A stretch of 64,000 nt of DNA from the NCBI GenBank assembly GCA_039881045.1, contig JAYWVB010000021.1:248001-312000 (forward strand), given 5' to 3'. Of this stretch, positions 42,552 through 52,474 are shown piece after piece. The notes under the pieces are model-generated. The model ran no database searches. It had not been told where the DNA came from and saw nothing but the letters and a program-made list of their open reading frames with translations. Both the position numbers and the translations under genes were made by a program. Source of the stretch: Chaetomium olivaceum (Eukaryota > Ascomycota > Sordariomycetes > Sordariales > Chaetomiaceae). Position 1 is the stretch's first letter. Every line of letters starts with the position of its first letter.

Positions 42552-43760
42552 ATGGCAGCCCTCGACGCCCAAAAGTATACTCCCGCCGAGGAGTCCGAGA
42601 TTCAAACCTGGCTCGACAAGGCTACCTCGCTCAAGGTGGCCGCTTCAGACGCCCTCCTCGACACCCTCAACACCGACCTCGCGACACGCACTACCGCCAT
42701 CGGCACTAAGCCTAGCAAAGCCGACGTCGCCCTGTACGAATCCCTCGCCCCCCTGGTAAAGGCCTGGACCCCTGAGCAGCGCACCGGCGAGCAGGGCCGC
42801 CCCAACATTGTGCGCCTCGTCGACTTTGTGCAGAACAGCCCGCTGTTCGGTCTCAATATCGCCGATGCCGACAAGGTGCAGGTCGACGCCGAGGAGATCC
42901 TCTACGTCAAGCCGCCCGTCGATGCCAAGGCTGAGAAGGAGCGCCTAAAGAAGGAGAAGGCCGCCGCCGCCGCTGCGGCTGCCGGCGGAGACAAGACCCT
43001 CGTGGACCGGACAAAGGAGGCGGCCAGCGCCGTGGTGGAGAAGGCGGTCGAGGCGAAGGACAAGGTCGTCGAGGCCGTGGCCGGCGAGGGTGGCGCCAAG
43101 AAGCAGAAGAAGGAGAAGAAGGAGCGCGCTCCCAGGCAGCCCGCGCCTCCCCCGGCGCCGACCGTCATGTCGCCCTGCCTGATCGACCTGCGCGTGGGCC
43201 ACATCCTCAAGGCGATCAAGCACCCGGAGGCCGACTCGCTGTACGTCTCGACTATCGCCATGGGCGACGCCCCGGGAACCGACGACACGACCGAGGTCGA
43301 CGGGCAGGTGGTGCGCACCGTGTGCTCGGGCTTGAACGGGCTCGTCCCGCTCGAGGAGATGCAGGGCCGCAAGGTGGTGGTGGTGTGCAACCTCAAGCCC
43401 GTCAAGATGCGCGGCATCAAGTCGTCCGCCATGGTGCTCGCCGCGTCGCCCAAGATCAAGGAGGGCGAGGTCGACGACCACAAGGGCCCCGTCGAGCTGG
43501 TCAACCCGCCCGCCGACGCCAAGGCCGGCGAGAGGGTCTACTTTGAGGGGTGGCAGGGCGAGCCCGAGAAGGTGCTCAACCCCAAGAAGAAGATCTGGGA
43601 GTCCTTCCAGCCCGGCTTCACCACCACGGATGCGCTTGAGGTGGCGTTTGACGCGGGCGTGGTCGAGGCGTTGGAGGGCAAGACTGGGCTGGGCAAGCTG
43701 GTGACGGCGAGCGGTGGCGTGTGCAAGGTCGCCTCGCTGCAGGGCGCTCAGGTGCGGTAA
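42552..43760 (+). CDS. ARC1: Arc1p/AIMP1-like tRNA-binding cofactor
   Basis: Arc1p binds tRNA and tethers methionyl- and glutamyl-tRNA synthetases in the cytoplasm. The single-exon protein has 402 residues. The N-terminal about 115 residues look like a GST-C-type adaptor domain (YTPAEESEIQTWLDKATSL, KADVALYESLAPLVKAW, NIVRLVDFVQNSPLF). A Lys/Ala/Glu-rich linker follows (KEKKERAPRQPAPPP). The C terminus is an EMAP-II/OB-fold tRNA-binding domain: CLIDLRVGHILKAIKHPEAD, TVCSGLNGLVPLEEM, KVVVVCNLKPVKMRGIKSSA and MVLAAS. The ATG at 42552 is used. The open frame extends upstream but without another ATG. Confidence 0.88.
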   Translation: MAALDAQKYTPAEESEIQTWLDKATSLKVAASDALLDTLNTDLATRTTAIGTKPSKADVALYESLAPLVKAWTPEQRTGEQGRPNIVRLVDFVQNSPLFGLNIADADKVQVDAEEILYVKPPVDAKAEKERLKKEKAAAAAAAAGGDKTLVDRTKEAASAVVEKAVEAKDKVVEAVAGEGGAKKQKKEKKERAPRQPAPPPAPTVMSPCLIDLRVGHILKAIKHPEADSLYVSTIAMGDAPGTDDTTEVDGQVVRTVCSGLNGLVPLEEMQGRKVVVVCNLKPVKMRGIKSSAMVLAASPKIKEGEVDDHKGPVELVNPPADAKAGERVYFEGWQGEPEKVLNPKKKIWESFQPGFTTTDALEVAFDAGVVEALEGKTGLGKLVTASGGVCKVASLQGAQVR

Positions 43761-43976
43761 GATGGGATGGCGCCGGGTGTATGGAGAGATACCAGCAGTA
43801 CACACCATTTGTCACCAGACATGGACAGATAGATGGATGTTGAGAGGCAAAACAAAACAAATAGAACAATTTTTCTAAACGCTGGCCAAAACCAACCACC
43901 CCAGTGAAGAAGCGAACCAACTTTTCCCTCCCCCCTTTCCTCACTCCCTTCCGCGACTCACTCACTCCTTCCCCAA

Positions 43977-44784
43977 CTAACCCACAGTCAGAATCGCCGT
44001 CGGACGCACAATGCCCGTCGTCTTGCACCCGGTCGTGACGGTGCGCGTCTCGGTCGGGATGACACAGCCCGTCGTGCAGCCGGGACACTTCCCCTTCTCC
44101 GTCACGGTGGCCGTCGGTGTGTGCGGGCAGCAGTCGGTGCTGATGCAATCGATACTTGTTAGTTACTCTATCATGCCATTTCTCATTTCTCACGCCATAC
44201 TGCATGATGGCTGATTGTGGGAAAGGAGGAAAGGAGGAAGGTGAAAAGGGGGTGGAGAGGGGGCGTGGGGGGTGTCTTTATTACATACCTGCACGGCACG
44301 GCCACCGTCGTCACCTTGATGATCATGGGGCACATGATGGGGTCGGTGGGCGGGATGCATTTGAGCAGGGGGCAGATCGCTGGCGGGGGGGGGCAACAAC
44401 ACATAGGAGGTTAGCTAGGTGTTTACGCAACCTTCCATGACAGAAGGGTGGGAAGCCGGGAGGTGGAGGTGAGCTGGCTCTGGCCCGACATACTGGGGGT
44501 GACTGTCTTGGTGGTCGTCGCCGTGTAGCAGCCCGGCGGCTTGGTGCCGAAGCCGATGCAGGTCGGCGGGAGCACGGGCGGGAGGGTGACCGGGTCAATG
44601 TCCTGGCCTGCGGGCGCTGCTGAGCTGAGAAGACGGGGAGATGGTGCGTCAGTATTTCGTACTTATTGCTGGGAAGTGGATGTGTGGATACGAGATGTGA
44701 AGGTCGGTTTCGTGGTGATAGATGCCCTTACCTGATGCTCAGCAGCCCAAGGAAAACGAGGGTGTTGGAGAGTGAGAGCTGCAT
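43977..44784 (-). CDS. Small secreted cysteine-rich protein (145 residues, four exons)
   Basis: Exons 44732-44784, 44494-44624, 44289-44379 and 43977-44139 join with phases 2, 1 and 2 into 145 residues. All donors read GTAAGG or GTATGT and all acceptors end CAG. The signal peptide is MQLSLSNTLVFLGLLSISSA, followed by APAGQDIDPVTLPPVLPPTC. The mature part has about 14 cysteines in a Thr/Pro/Val-rich background: CIGFGTKPPGCYTATT, ICPLLKCIPPTDPIMCPMII, CSTDCCPHTPT, CPGCTTGC. This could be a wall-associated or effector-like protein, but no family was recognised. For the last acceptor an earlier AAG (at 44155) also keeps frame. The CAG at 44140 is preferred because of its distance from the CTAAC branch. 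Confidence 0.65.
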
Positions 44785-45961
44785 GTTGAGTCTTGTCTGG
44801 AGTTGTGTAAGACGTTATGTTAAGGCTAGGAAGTATCAAATATTGCAACTTAGACGACTCTGTCTTACACCCTAATAAGTCGAAATTGATGCTCATAACT
44901 GGAACTTCTCAGGGGGAGACTACCCTTCAAGTACCCTCTGGTTTCGCAACAACTTCGGCTCTCCCCCCCTCACATTTGCGTGGCCCGGCTTCCCAAGCGA
45001 CCACTCGATCTTGACAACTATCCAAACGCCACCTTGCGGGATACGAGAGATACTCGCCCGTCAATTCCTGAACCAGGACAATCGGAGGTCAGTGTGGGTT
45101 GCAACGCCAGGCCAAGTAAGTCTGGCAGCCAGTCAAAGGCCCTTGGCCCAAGCCGGCGTCTGCAAGGTGAAGGAGTGTTTGCTTCCGGGAGACAAGAGGT
45201 TTCCCTCCGGACGCCTTCTCGGTAAGTGGCGTCGAGCTTTAACAATTTCTTACATGGTACGGCAGCTGTGACCCGGGTCTTGTCCCCTGTGTTGACCCGA
45301 GAGCGTGCAGCCGTTGAGCAATATCTTTCGAGAACAAAAATAGCATCAACGGACCAGGAACCCGGTAAAGCATCAGAGCCGGTCTTTTTATCCCGAGTCT
45401 CAACATCTGATTACCCTTGGCCCTCATGGACTTTGGCTCGCCGATGTCGCATTGGGTACTATATCCTGATTAGCGTCATTACCAGAACGGCTGCATTCGA
45501 ACTGCCAAGTTGTCCACTTCCGTGCCTTGCAGAAGATGTGAAGACTCGGCATGCATGGAGGGCAGTCGGCTCGGCAGCGGTGTGGTAATCGCGGAGGAAT
45601 CGAGGTCCCCTGCGGAACAAAGTTGCTCAACGACGCCGGGAAGGCCAAAAAGAATTAAACAGAGATGTCTGATTAAGTTTCAAATACATTGCCCCCCTCA
45701 TACTATACAACACCCTCGAGGGGGAGTAGATACCCGAACCTCAGCATCACGGCCTCTCCCAGTAGACGTTAACGTACATACATGCATGCATCTCAAACAA
45801 CCCCCTCTTATCGCAAACGCCGCGCCAGCCATGCCATCCCCTCGTAAAAGACCTCTTCAGAAAACGCCACAAAAGCAACCAGACACAATGCACTTTTGAT
45901 GGTACACAACAGAAAATGCCCCACTCCGCCGTCGACCCGTCACCCCGCCTCGAGGGTCTGC
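44785..45961. other. Intergenic, no gene seen
   Basis: About 1.2 kb. The right side is the probable 3' UTR of the mitochondrial RNA polymerase gene. Short open frames show no recognisable protein. Confidence 0.5.
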
Positions 45962-48900
45962 TCAAGAGAAGAAATACTTGCTCCCCTTGAGCTGCTTGAC
46001 ATCGAAGTCGCCCTTCTCCGGGATCTCGGGGAACGTGAGCGGCATCCAGATAGAGATCTGGGCGTTTTGCTGCGTCGTCCTCGACTTTGCCACCTTCACC
46101 CTTCTGGGCTTGTCCATCTCCATCTCGAAGTAGTTGGTGCCGTGAAGCTCCTTCAGGTGTGCCGCGAAGTTCTCCAACCCCTTCATGCTCTTGCCGTCCG
46201 CCGCGCCTTCCTCCGCCCGGTACTCTTCCGCGGCGGCACTCTCTCCGTCGGCGGCATGCCCGTCCACGTCCCCATCCGCATCCTCGAGCAACTCATGGGG
46301 GTCAACTTCATTTGCCACCATATCGGGCGTCGCCATGGACTCGAAAATACTGGCGGGCGTGACCATCTCCTGGCCCTCCCTCACCTCCTCCGGGTCCATG
46401 GAGCGCAGAAGCATTTGGCGCCGCCTCTCCTCCAACAGTTCTTGCTTAGCGTTCATGCGGCGACTTTTTCGGAAGTAGACAATCTTCTGGCCGACTTCCG
46501 TCTTGGAGTCGATCTTGGCCCGGTAGAGGGATCCGCGGTATCTCGCCTCGAACTCGGCTTTGAGACGGCCGATGACGTCCTCTTGGTGAATACGGATGAA
46601 AGAATCGCGGATGACGGCGTTCATGTCATCCACGTCGGCCGCGTGTGTCCAGAACGAGTCATGCACGGCGGCAAAGGTAAGCCCGATGGCATTGCACTCG
46701 AGGGCCGACAACATCATGTGGCTGGCGTCGAGCGAGTGAATGAAGTTGGGAGGGAATGCCTGAAGCTGCTTCCGCCGGTTCACCGGGTCGTCCCGCTCCA
46801 CGTTGGTCAGGACCAGGTCTTGGAGGCACGTCGAAATCATCCGAGTTCCGCTCTTCCTATACGGCTGAACCACGGGCATCCGCAAGGGTGTGGTCCAGAC
46901 AAGTGTGTTACGGAACTGGGCGCTCATCTCGTCATCTACCTCGGCCTTGGACTTGGCTGTCTTCTTGGGTTTGGCTGTTTCGTCCGGCATCTCCGCAATC
47001 CGGTCAAGCTGTTCCGGGGTCAGGGCACGGCACACGCGACCGCCGATTTCACCGAGCCAGCTTTGGATGTCGTGAGCGCCGCGGAACATAGTCGACAGGG
47101 CCATAAAGACCTTGGCAGCAAGGTAGGACGCGAGCACGGTGGAGCTCAGGCCCGTCTCCTGCTCGATGTTCGGATAGAGCGAGTCCAGCTGCTTTTGCAC
47201 CTGCTTTTTGGCACCAACGAACGTGACACCGTAGACGTTAGTCATGACGGTCTGCTTGACCACCTTTCTGCTGATTTTGCCGTCTACGGCCTTGGCAAAC
47301 TCGTTGTCGTTCGCAAGCTCCTTCTTGACCTCCTCCTGTACCAGCTGGGCGACGGCCGAGTAGACGTCGGCAGGGCGGTCTCCCGGCAGAAGATTCACCT
47401 GCTGCGCGCCCCAGGTATCACCACCAAGCGCGGCATAGTGCTGAAGGCCATTGCAGGTACCATCCTGGTGGACAGGTAGGTGCGAAATGAAAGCTTTGGG
47501 GTCTGGGGATGATAAAGCTGCCTTCAATTCGAAGCAGGCGCCGAGGCATTGCCAGGGGTCTTCGGCTTGGAGCCACCACCGCTTCCCCGTGAGCGGGTTA
47601 TCGGCTGAGTCGAAAATGTTTTCTAGGTTCTTGGTGGCGAAATCTTCGCGCTCTTGCAAGCTGGCCTTGTCGAATCCATACACGTTGGAAAGCTGAACTT
47701 TGAGCCAAGCCAACCCCCTCTCACCCAGCGGTCTACCCTTGGCGAAGAGCAACATGCCACGCATGTGGTCGGCACCCATGTGGTTCAGATACGTCGGCAT
47801 CGGATATGCGCGCCCGCGGAAGTCGATGTTGTGAGGGAAATAGAAGGTCTGGTCCCGGAAGGCCCTGGCGATCTCCAACTGGAAGTTCATAAAACACCGG
47901 ACAGAGTGGAGACCGGACTTTTCGTTCTCGGCGGCCTTAACCGACCGCAGCCACACGCGCTTCTTCATCGGGTCGTCGGTCGAGTCCGGTTCCTCGGGGA
48001 TGGGAATTTTAGGATCCAGCGCGGGCAGGTTAGCAAACTCCTCGCCGGTGTTCCATGCCTCTAGCATGACATCGAAGACGGGGCGGTTGATTTTCCAAGC
48101 AGTTTTCCCGAGCACATCCAAACCCTTCATCATCTGCTCCATGTCTCCCCGCTCGATGGCCGCCTCAGCATAAATGCGCTGGTCCTTTTCATGATTTTTT
48201 AATCGGACGAGAGGGTTTGGCGATGCGACAAAACCGCCCTTATCGAACTTGGACCATGGCACGGGCTCAACAACCATAGGCAGATGGCGGGCTAATGCTT
48301 CACCCCGAGGCTCCCGCTTCATGAGCTCTATCAATTCACGGTTGGGCTGGATGACGCCTATTTTCCGGCCCTTCTTGAGCTGTACGGCGTGGGTGAAGGC
48401 TGGTTGGGCTTGTCTCAACTTCTCTTTTGTTTCCGGGTGCTGTCGTTCGACGATGATTTTCGCTGTGTCCATCAAAGCGGCGAGAAGGACGGCGCCAAAT
48501 TTTGCCTTTATCAGCATCGGCCAGCGCGCCTCCAAGGATTCCTCTTCCGAAGCGGGGGGGGGCGGCGGCGTGTCTTTAGGCGCGGCATCAGGCGCGGCCT
48601 CAAGCGCGTCCTCGGGCACGGCCTCAGGCGCGGTCGCAAGCGCGGCTTCAGGTGTGGTCGCAGGCGCGCCCGAGCTGGAGTCGTACAACCGCATCAACTG
48701 CCGGGCACTCTGTTGCCGGCGTGTTTTCGATTTGGCATTGGGGGCGCGTCTGGCCTGGTTCTGGGCCCGGATGTCCTCCTCGGCAATTTTGGCAAGTTGT
48801 TGTACCATGTTCGAAACGGGAATGCCCTTGTCTGCGCCGTGCATAGCCAGACTGCTGAGTGCGCCGAGAATGGTGACAGCAGCGAGGCGTTTGGGGGGCG

Positions 48901-50245
48901 ACTGTAGCATATGGGGCCCGTAGACGCAACGATCCATATCCTCCTTGGATTTCCTCGTCGCCGACTCGGACGCCTCCACCTTGGCTTGCTCCTCGGTAAG
49001 CCTGGCCTCTAACGCTTGATGCCAGTCATACAACTTCGAGTTGAGAGAGGGCGTCGAGAGCTGCGTGTTTAGGCCCATGCCCATGAGTGACTCGTTTTCG
49101 TCTCGCCATCTGGTGACGGCAGCATCCACGCAATCTCTCTCTAGTCTGGCTTGGACTTCGCGCCGTTGGGCGATGGGAAGGGAAGCAATGTCCAGCCCTT
49201 CTGGAAGCTCGGAAAGCATGGAAAGCGCCATCTTCAGGGATTTGAGCCCCATACCCTTTTGCGGTGTGCCCAAGACTTCCGGTGCGCCGGTTGAGGTCTT
49301 GTTGGTCGCGTCCGAAACCCCTGGGCCCGCAGACGCACTCCCCTCGTCTTCCTCGAAGGCCTCGGCATCTGCGGCGGCGGAAACGTCCTCGGGGACGTAG
49401 TAGGAAGGGCATATCTCGGCAATGGTGGCCAAGTCTTCGTCACTGAGAACGTTCCCTAGGTCGAGCGGCTCCCCGGCGTTCTGCTCGGGCATCATGCTCA
49501 TGTAGCGGTCGATCCGGGCCGCCTGAGTACCGTCTGCGGGTGTAAGGAGGGTCGTTTTGAGCATGTATGCGATGGTGATGGGCGTGAACGGCAGGCGGGC
49601 AGCCCGAATGTGGAGCTCGAACCACTTGTGAACTTCGTCGGCCTTGTCCCTATGTGGTTCCGCCATGAGCTGCGCAACGCGACCCTGCAGGTACAGGTTG
49701 TGCAGCTCGACTGCTTGCTGGGGTTCTAGAGTATTCATCCTTTCGAATCGCTTTAGGACCAGAGCGGCACGGTCGAGCCTGCCGACCTGCACACAGGCGT
49801 CGAACACCGAGAGCATCTCGTCGAGGTCGCCGGGAATGCCATGGGGGTTGAGTCTTTGTCTGGGTGGGTATGCTTTTTGCTCGCCGAGGATCAAGGTGGT
49901 GTCGACGTTGTACGGCTTCAGTAGATAAGGTGCTACTTGTGGCTTTCGCGGCCGGTATTGGGTGCCCAAGCTAGGAGGAAGACCCTCAAAGGGTACATCG
50001 TCACCACCAAAGCGATGCTCGTCGAGGGCAGTGGCTAGGTTGCGCTCGAAGCCGACCAGGGCACGATACGACTTCTTCTTCCAAGGTCGTGAGTCAAGTT
50101 CGGTTGTGAGCAGGCGCCGGTTCCCGAGTAGAGACGGGGGAGGGTTGGAGACTGCGCATCTCGAACCGTTTCGGAGCGGGGCGGGGGACGAGAGGAGACG
50201 GCGTATAGGGAGGGGTTGTCGTGCGGCGCCCGAACGGACGAGCAT
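45962..50245 (-). CDS. cyt-5: Mitochondrial DNA-directed RNA polymerase (RPO41/CYT-5)
   Basis: The phage-type polymerase that transcribes mitochondrial DNA. It is encoded by one uninterrupted frame of 1427 residues, close to the yeast and Neurospora enzymes. The Arg/Ser/Pro-rich N terminus (MLVRSGAARQPLPIRRLLSS) is a matrix presequence. A PPR-like helical N-terminal domain follows. A low-complexity Ala/Pro/Glu insert (about 565-605) divides it from the catalytic core. The core shows LPMVVEPVPWSKFDKGGF, NIDFRGRAYPMPTYLNHMG, motif A DGTCNGLQHYAALGGD with the first catalytic Asp, the fingers segment VKQTVMTNVYGVTFVGA, SLDASHMMLSALEC and motif C VHDSFWTHAADVDDMN with the second catalytic Asp. The tail after KGDFDVKQLKGSKYFFS matches the conserved C-terminal FxFS-like end. 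Confidence 0.95.
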   Translation of the reverse strand: MLVRSGAARQPLPIRRLLSSPAPLRNGSRCAVSNPPPSLLGNRRLLTTELDSRPWKKKSYRALVGFERNLATALDEHRFGGDDVPFEGLPPSLGTQYRPRKPQVAPYLLKPYNVDTTLILGEQKAYPPRQRLNPHGIPGDLDEMLSVFDACVQVGRLDRAALVLKRFERMNTLEPQQAVELHNLYLQGRVAQLMAEPHRDKADEVHKWFELHIRAARLPFTPITIAYMLKTTLLTPADGTQAARIDRYMSMMPEQNAGEPLDLGNVLSDEDLATIAEICPSYYVPEDVSAAADAEAFEEDEGSASAGPGVSDATNKTSTGAPEVLGTPQKGMGLKSLKMALSMLSELPEGLDIASLPIAQRREVQARLERDCVDAAVTRWRDENESLMGMGLNTQLSTPSLNSKLYDWHQALEARLTEEQAKVEASESATRKSKEDMDRCVYGPHMLQSPPKRLAAVTILGALSSLAMHGADKGIPVSNMVQQLAKIAEEDIRAQNQARRAPNAKSKTRRQQSARQLMRLYDSSSGAPATTPEAALATAPEAVPEDALEAAPDAAPKDTPPPPPASEEESLEARWPMLIKAKFGAVLLAALMDTAKIIVERQHPETKEKLRQAQPAFTHAVQLKKGRKIGVIQPNRELIELMKREPRGEALARHLPMVVEPVPWSKFDKGGFVASPNPLVRLKNHEKDQRIYAEAAIERGDMEQMMKGLDVLGKTAWKINRPVFDVMLEAWNTGEEFANLPALDPKIPIPEEPDSTDDPMKKRVWLRSVKAAENEKSGLHSVRCFMNFQLEIARAFRDQTFYFPHNIDFRGRAYPMPTYLNHMGADHMRGMLLFAKGRPLGERGLAWLKVQLSNVYGFDKASLQEREDFATKNLENIFDSADNPLTGKRWWLQAEDPWQCLGACFELKAALSSPDPKAFISHLPVHQDGTCNGLQHYAALGGDTWGAQQVNLLPGDRPADVYSAVAQLVQEEVKKELANDNEFAKAVDGKISRKVVKQTVMTNVYGVTFVGAKKQVQKQLDSLYPNIEQETGLSSTVLASYLAAKVFMALSTMFRGAHDIQSWLGEIGGRVCRALTPEQLDRIAEMPDETAKPKKTAKSKAEVDDEMSAQFRNTLVWTTPLRMPVVQPYRKSGTRMISTCLQDLVLTNVERDDPVNRRKQLQAFPPNFIHSLDASHMMLSALECNAIGLTFAAVHDSFWTHAADVDDMNAVIRDSFIRIHQEDVIGRLKAEFEARYRGSLYRAKIDSKTEVGQKIVYFRKSRRMNAKQELLEERRRQMLLRSMDPEEVREGQEMVTPASIFESMATPDMVANEVDPHELLEDADGDVDGHAADGESAAAEEYRAEEGAADGKSMKGLENFAAHLKELHGTNYFEMEMDKPRRVKVAKSRTTQQNAQISIWMPLTFPEIPEKGDFDVKQLKGSKYFFS

Positions 50246-50873
50246 CTTGAAGCAACAAAGGGAGCCTGCGCAGCAGTCGGGTCGTTCCGCTGCCTTGCTG
50301 TTCTCGGAGAAAAGCTGTGGTGAGGGAGAGGGTGGGTGTCAACAGAAAGAGAATATCTGTTGGTAGCTCGTCGATAACTAATGCATTAAACTGAATAACT
50401 GTGGCAAAAAAAGAAAAAGAAAAAGGAGAGTCGGCGACCCTGTCACAAAAACAAAAAGAAGGCTGCTGTCAACTCGCTTGAGAGGGAGGACAGCGCATTT
50501 GATTTCCAGATTCACTTCAAGAGACAGCAGCAAAACTCGGAGAGAATGGATGGCTCGGGAAGTTCAAAAATTAGCCTCCAGCCTGCATGGAAATCTTATC
50601 GGGACCCTCCTCGCGTGGCTGCTTGCGAAAAAAAAAACCTGTAAGAAGCGCGTTTGATTGGCCGATGCAATCAAGATCCACCGGGTTTGGTGGGGTGGGC
50701 ACGGGCCGTCTCGACCGCTAAAGAGCACTGGAGCACCTCCACTCTCTCTGGCTTCCAGTCTGGATTGGAAGTTTGCGAACCTGGAAGACGTTAAAAAAAT
50801 ATAATCCATCTGTTGCCGCAGATATTTGGTCCCGTTCCTCATCAATCTTACCAATACCGATCAACCGTAGGCT
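50246..50873. promoter_or_regulatory. Shared divergent promoter of RPO41 and ATP25
   Basis: 628 bp between two start codons that face away from each other. It contains A-rich runs (about 50405-50435 and 50625-50640). No gene was seen. Co-regulation is inferred from layout only. Confidence 0.5.
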
Positions 50874-51845
50874 ATGCTAACAACAGCAATGGCACCCGCC
50901 GCTATCCTGCGTGTTGCCCGCTGTCCGGCCTGTCGTATGTCATCGGTCTTGGGTCCGTTCATCAGCAACTTTGCACCATCCTCTGCCCGTATGTCAGTGG
51001 CGACATCGAGGAACCAATTCCTCGCTCCAACAACTGTCGCGGCCTTCTCAACCTTCCGCCCTACGCCACGTCGTCTGCACAGCCCCTCGATCATCGAGCA
51101 AAGAATAGAAGAGGGGCAAAGCAACGACAAGCAGGAACCAGACGCCAAAGCATCTTCAGAGTCGAGTGGCTCCGATGAACCGTGGTATTTGCAGGTCGAG
51201 CCCCCGAGACACCCGACCCTCGTTCACCCACCTTCGCGGTTGCCCGACATCCCCGAAGGCTCGCCCAAACTTATGGAACCGCTACTCAAGTTCGCGTCGG
51301 ACGGGCTGGGCATGGACGACTTGACGCTACTCGACCTACGGGAGCTGGACCCCCCTGCGGCGATAGGACCGAACCTGATGATGGTATTTGGGACGTCCCG
51401 CAGCGAGCGCCATCTTCACGTTTCGGCAGATCGCATGGTCCGGTGGCTTCGCCGCCGCGCCGGCGTCGTGGCCAAGGCCGATGGCCTCATTGGGCGGAAC
51501 GAACTAAAGGTCAAGCTGAGGCGCCTTGAGCGCAAGGCGAGGCTGCTTGGAAACTCCGGGGCCGTGCGCGGAGGCGATGATGGTATCAGCACGGGGTGGG
51601 TCTGTGTCAACCTCGGCGTTGTGGGGGGGTCGACCCAGGAGGTTGAGACGTTCGACGCGGAGGGCAGGTCGACGGGTTTCGGCGTGCCACAGACGGGCAC
51701 CACCGTCGTCATTCAGATGCTCACCGAGGGGAGGAGAAAAGACTTGGATCTGGAGGGGTTATGGAATGGCATGTTGCAGCGGAGCCTGGAGAAAGCGCAG
51801 GGATTACCGGTAGGTGCTCGCAGCACGAATCCATTCGAGTGGTAG
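50874..51845 (+). CDS. ATP25: ATP25-like mitochondrial protein with RsfS-type domain
   Basis: Yeast Atp25 supports mitochondrial ATP synthase assembly. Its N-terminal half is related to the ribosome silencing factor RsfS and its C-terminal half stabilises the ATP9 mRNA. Here 323 residues cover a presequence (MLTTAMAPAAILRVARCPAC) and the N-terminal half: EPWYLQVEPPRHPTLVHPPS, LLKFASDGLGMDDLTLLDLR, MMVFGTSRSERHLHVSADRM, ELKVKLRRLERKARLLGN and WVCVNLGVVGGSTQEVETFD. The protein ends shortly after, at RSTNPFEW. The C-terminal half known from yeast is absent, so this is a short form. No downstream exon was seen before the convergent neighbour. Confidence 0.87.
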   Translation: MLTTAMAPAAILRVARCPACRMSSVLGPFISNFAPSSARMSVATSRNQFLAPTTVAAFSTFRPTPRRLHSPSIIEQRIEEGQSNDKQEPDAKASSESSGSDEPWYLQVEPPRHPTLVHPPSRLPDIPEGSPKLMEPLLKFASDGLGMDDLTLLDLRELDPPAAIGPNLMMVFGTSRSERHLHVSADRMVRWLRRRAGVVAKADGLIGRNELKVKLRRLERKARLLGNSGAVRGGDDGISTGWVCVNLGVVGGSTQEVETFDAEGRSTGFGVPQTGTTVVIQMLTEGRRKDLDLEGLWNGMLQRSLEKAQGLPVGARSTNPFEW

Positions 51846-52474
51846 AGCACCGCGACCCTGATGATTGTTGCGACCGCATGAGTTGCGTCTGATAATCGAC
51901 TCACTACTATCGTTTGGCGATGAAAGGCTCTGGTGGTAGGGTGGTAGGACCGAGGACCACATGCAGCACCAGATAGAGCCGGCGCTCTTCTATCTACGCT
52001 GCCGACGCTTACCATGGCCAACGGCAGTTGTCGGTCCAGGGCCGAGATCTCGGCGCATGGTGTTAGGGGGCTCACCACGTCCTAGTCGGCTCAAAGTCCC
52101 CCCATCAACAACCCACCGGCTTGAGTCGCACACGTACACCAACTAAGCAGGAAAGCTTGGGCGTGTCCGGCGGATTTGACTCCCCAAGTTGCGTGGATGT
52201 GCTCGGGTCAACACGGCAACGCTCGAGACATGGTCTGGTCTGTATCTGAGCCCGGTGCTGATCCAAGGACGGCGGGCACTGCTCTAACGGAAATGTAACA
52301 CACCCATGTAGAATATTGTATACTCTATACAGCGACGTTTTTGCTATGGCGTTTGGTTGGGCATAGGCAAAGGAAATAAATCCGCAACCATATTGAAATA
52401 AATTCCCAATCACTCATCCCAACCCACCTACAGCGCTCTCCCAACTCCCAGTAAACCAACGAACCCCACCCCGA
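51846..52474. other. Convergent 3' region, no gene seen
   Basis: Spacer between the stop codons of ATP25 and the exopolyphosphatase. No recognisable coding sequence. Confidence 0.5.

Noticed and set aside
45896..47479. 527-codon open frame on the plus strand
   Set aside because: It is exactly antisense to the C-terminal half of mitochondrial RNA polymerase. Its composition mirrors the codon bias of the real gene and no family is recognisable.
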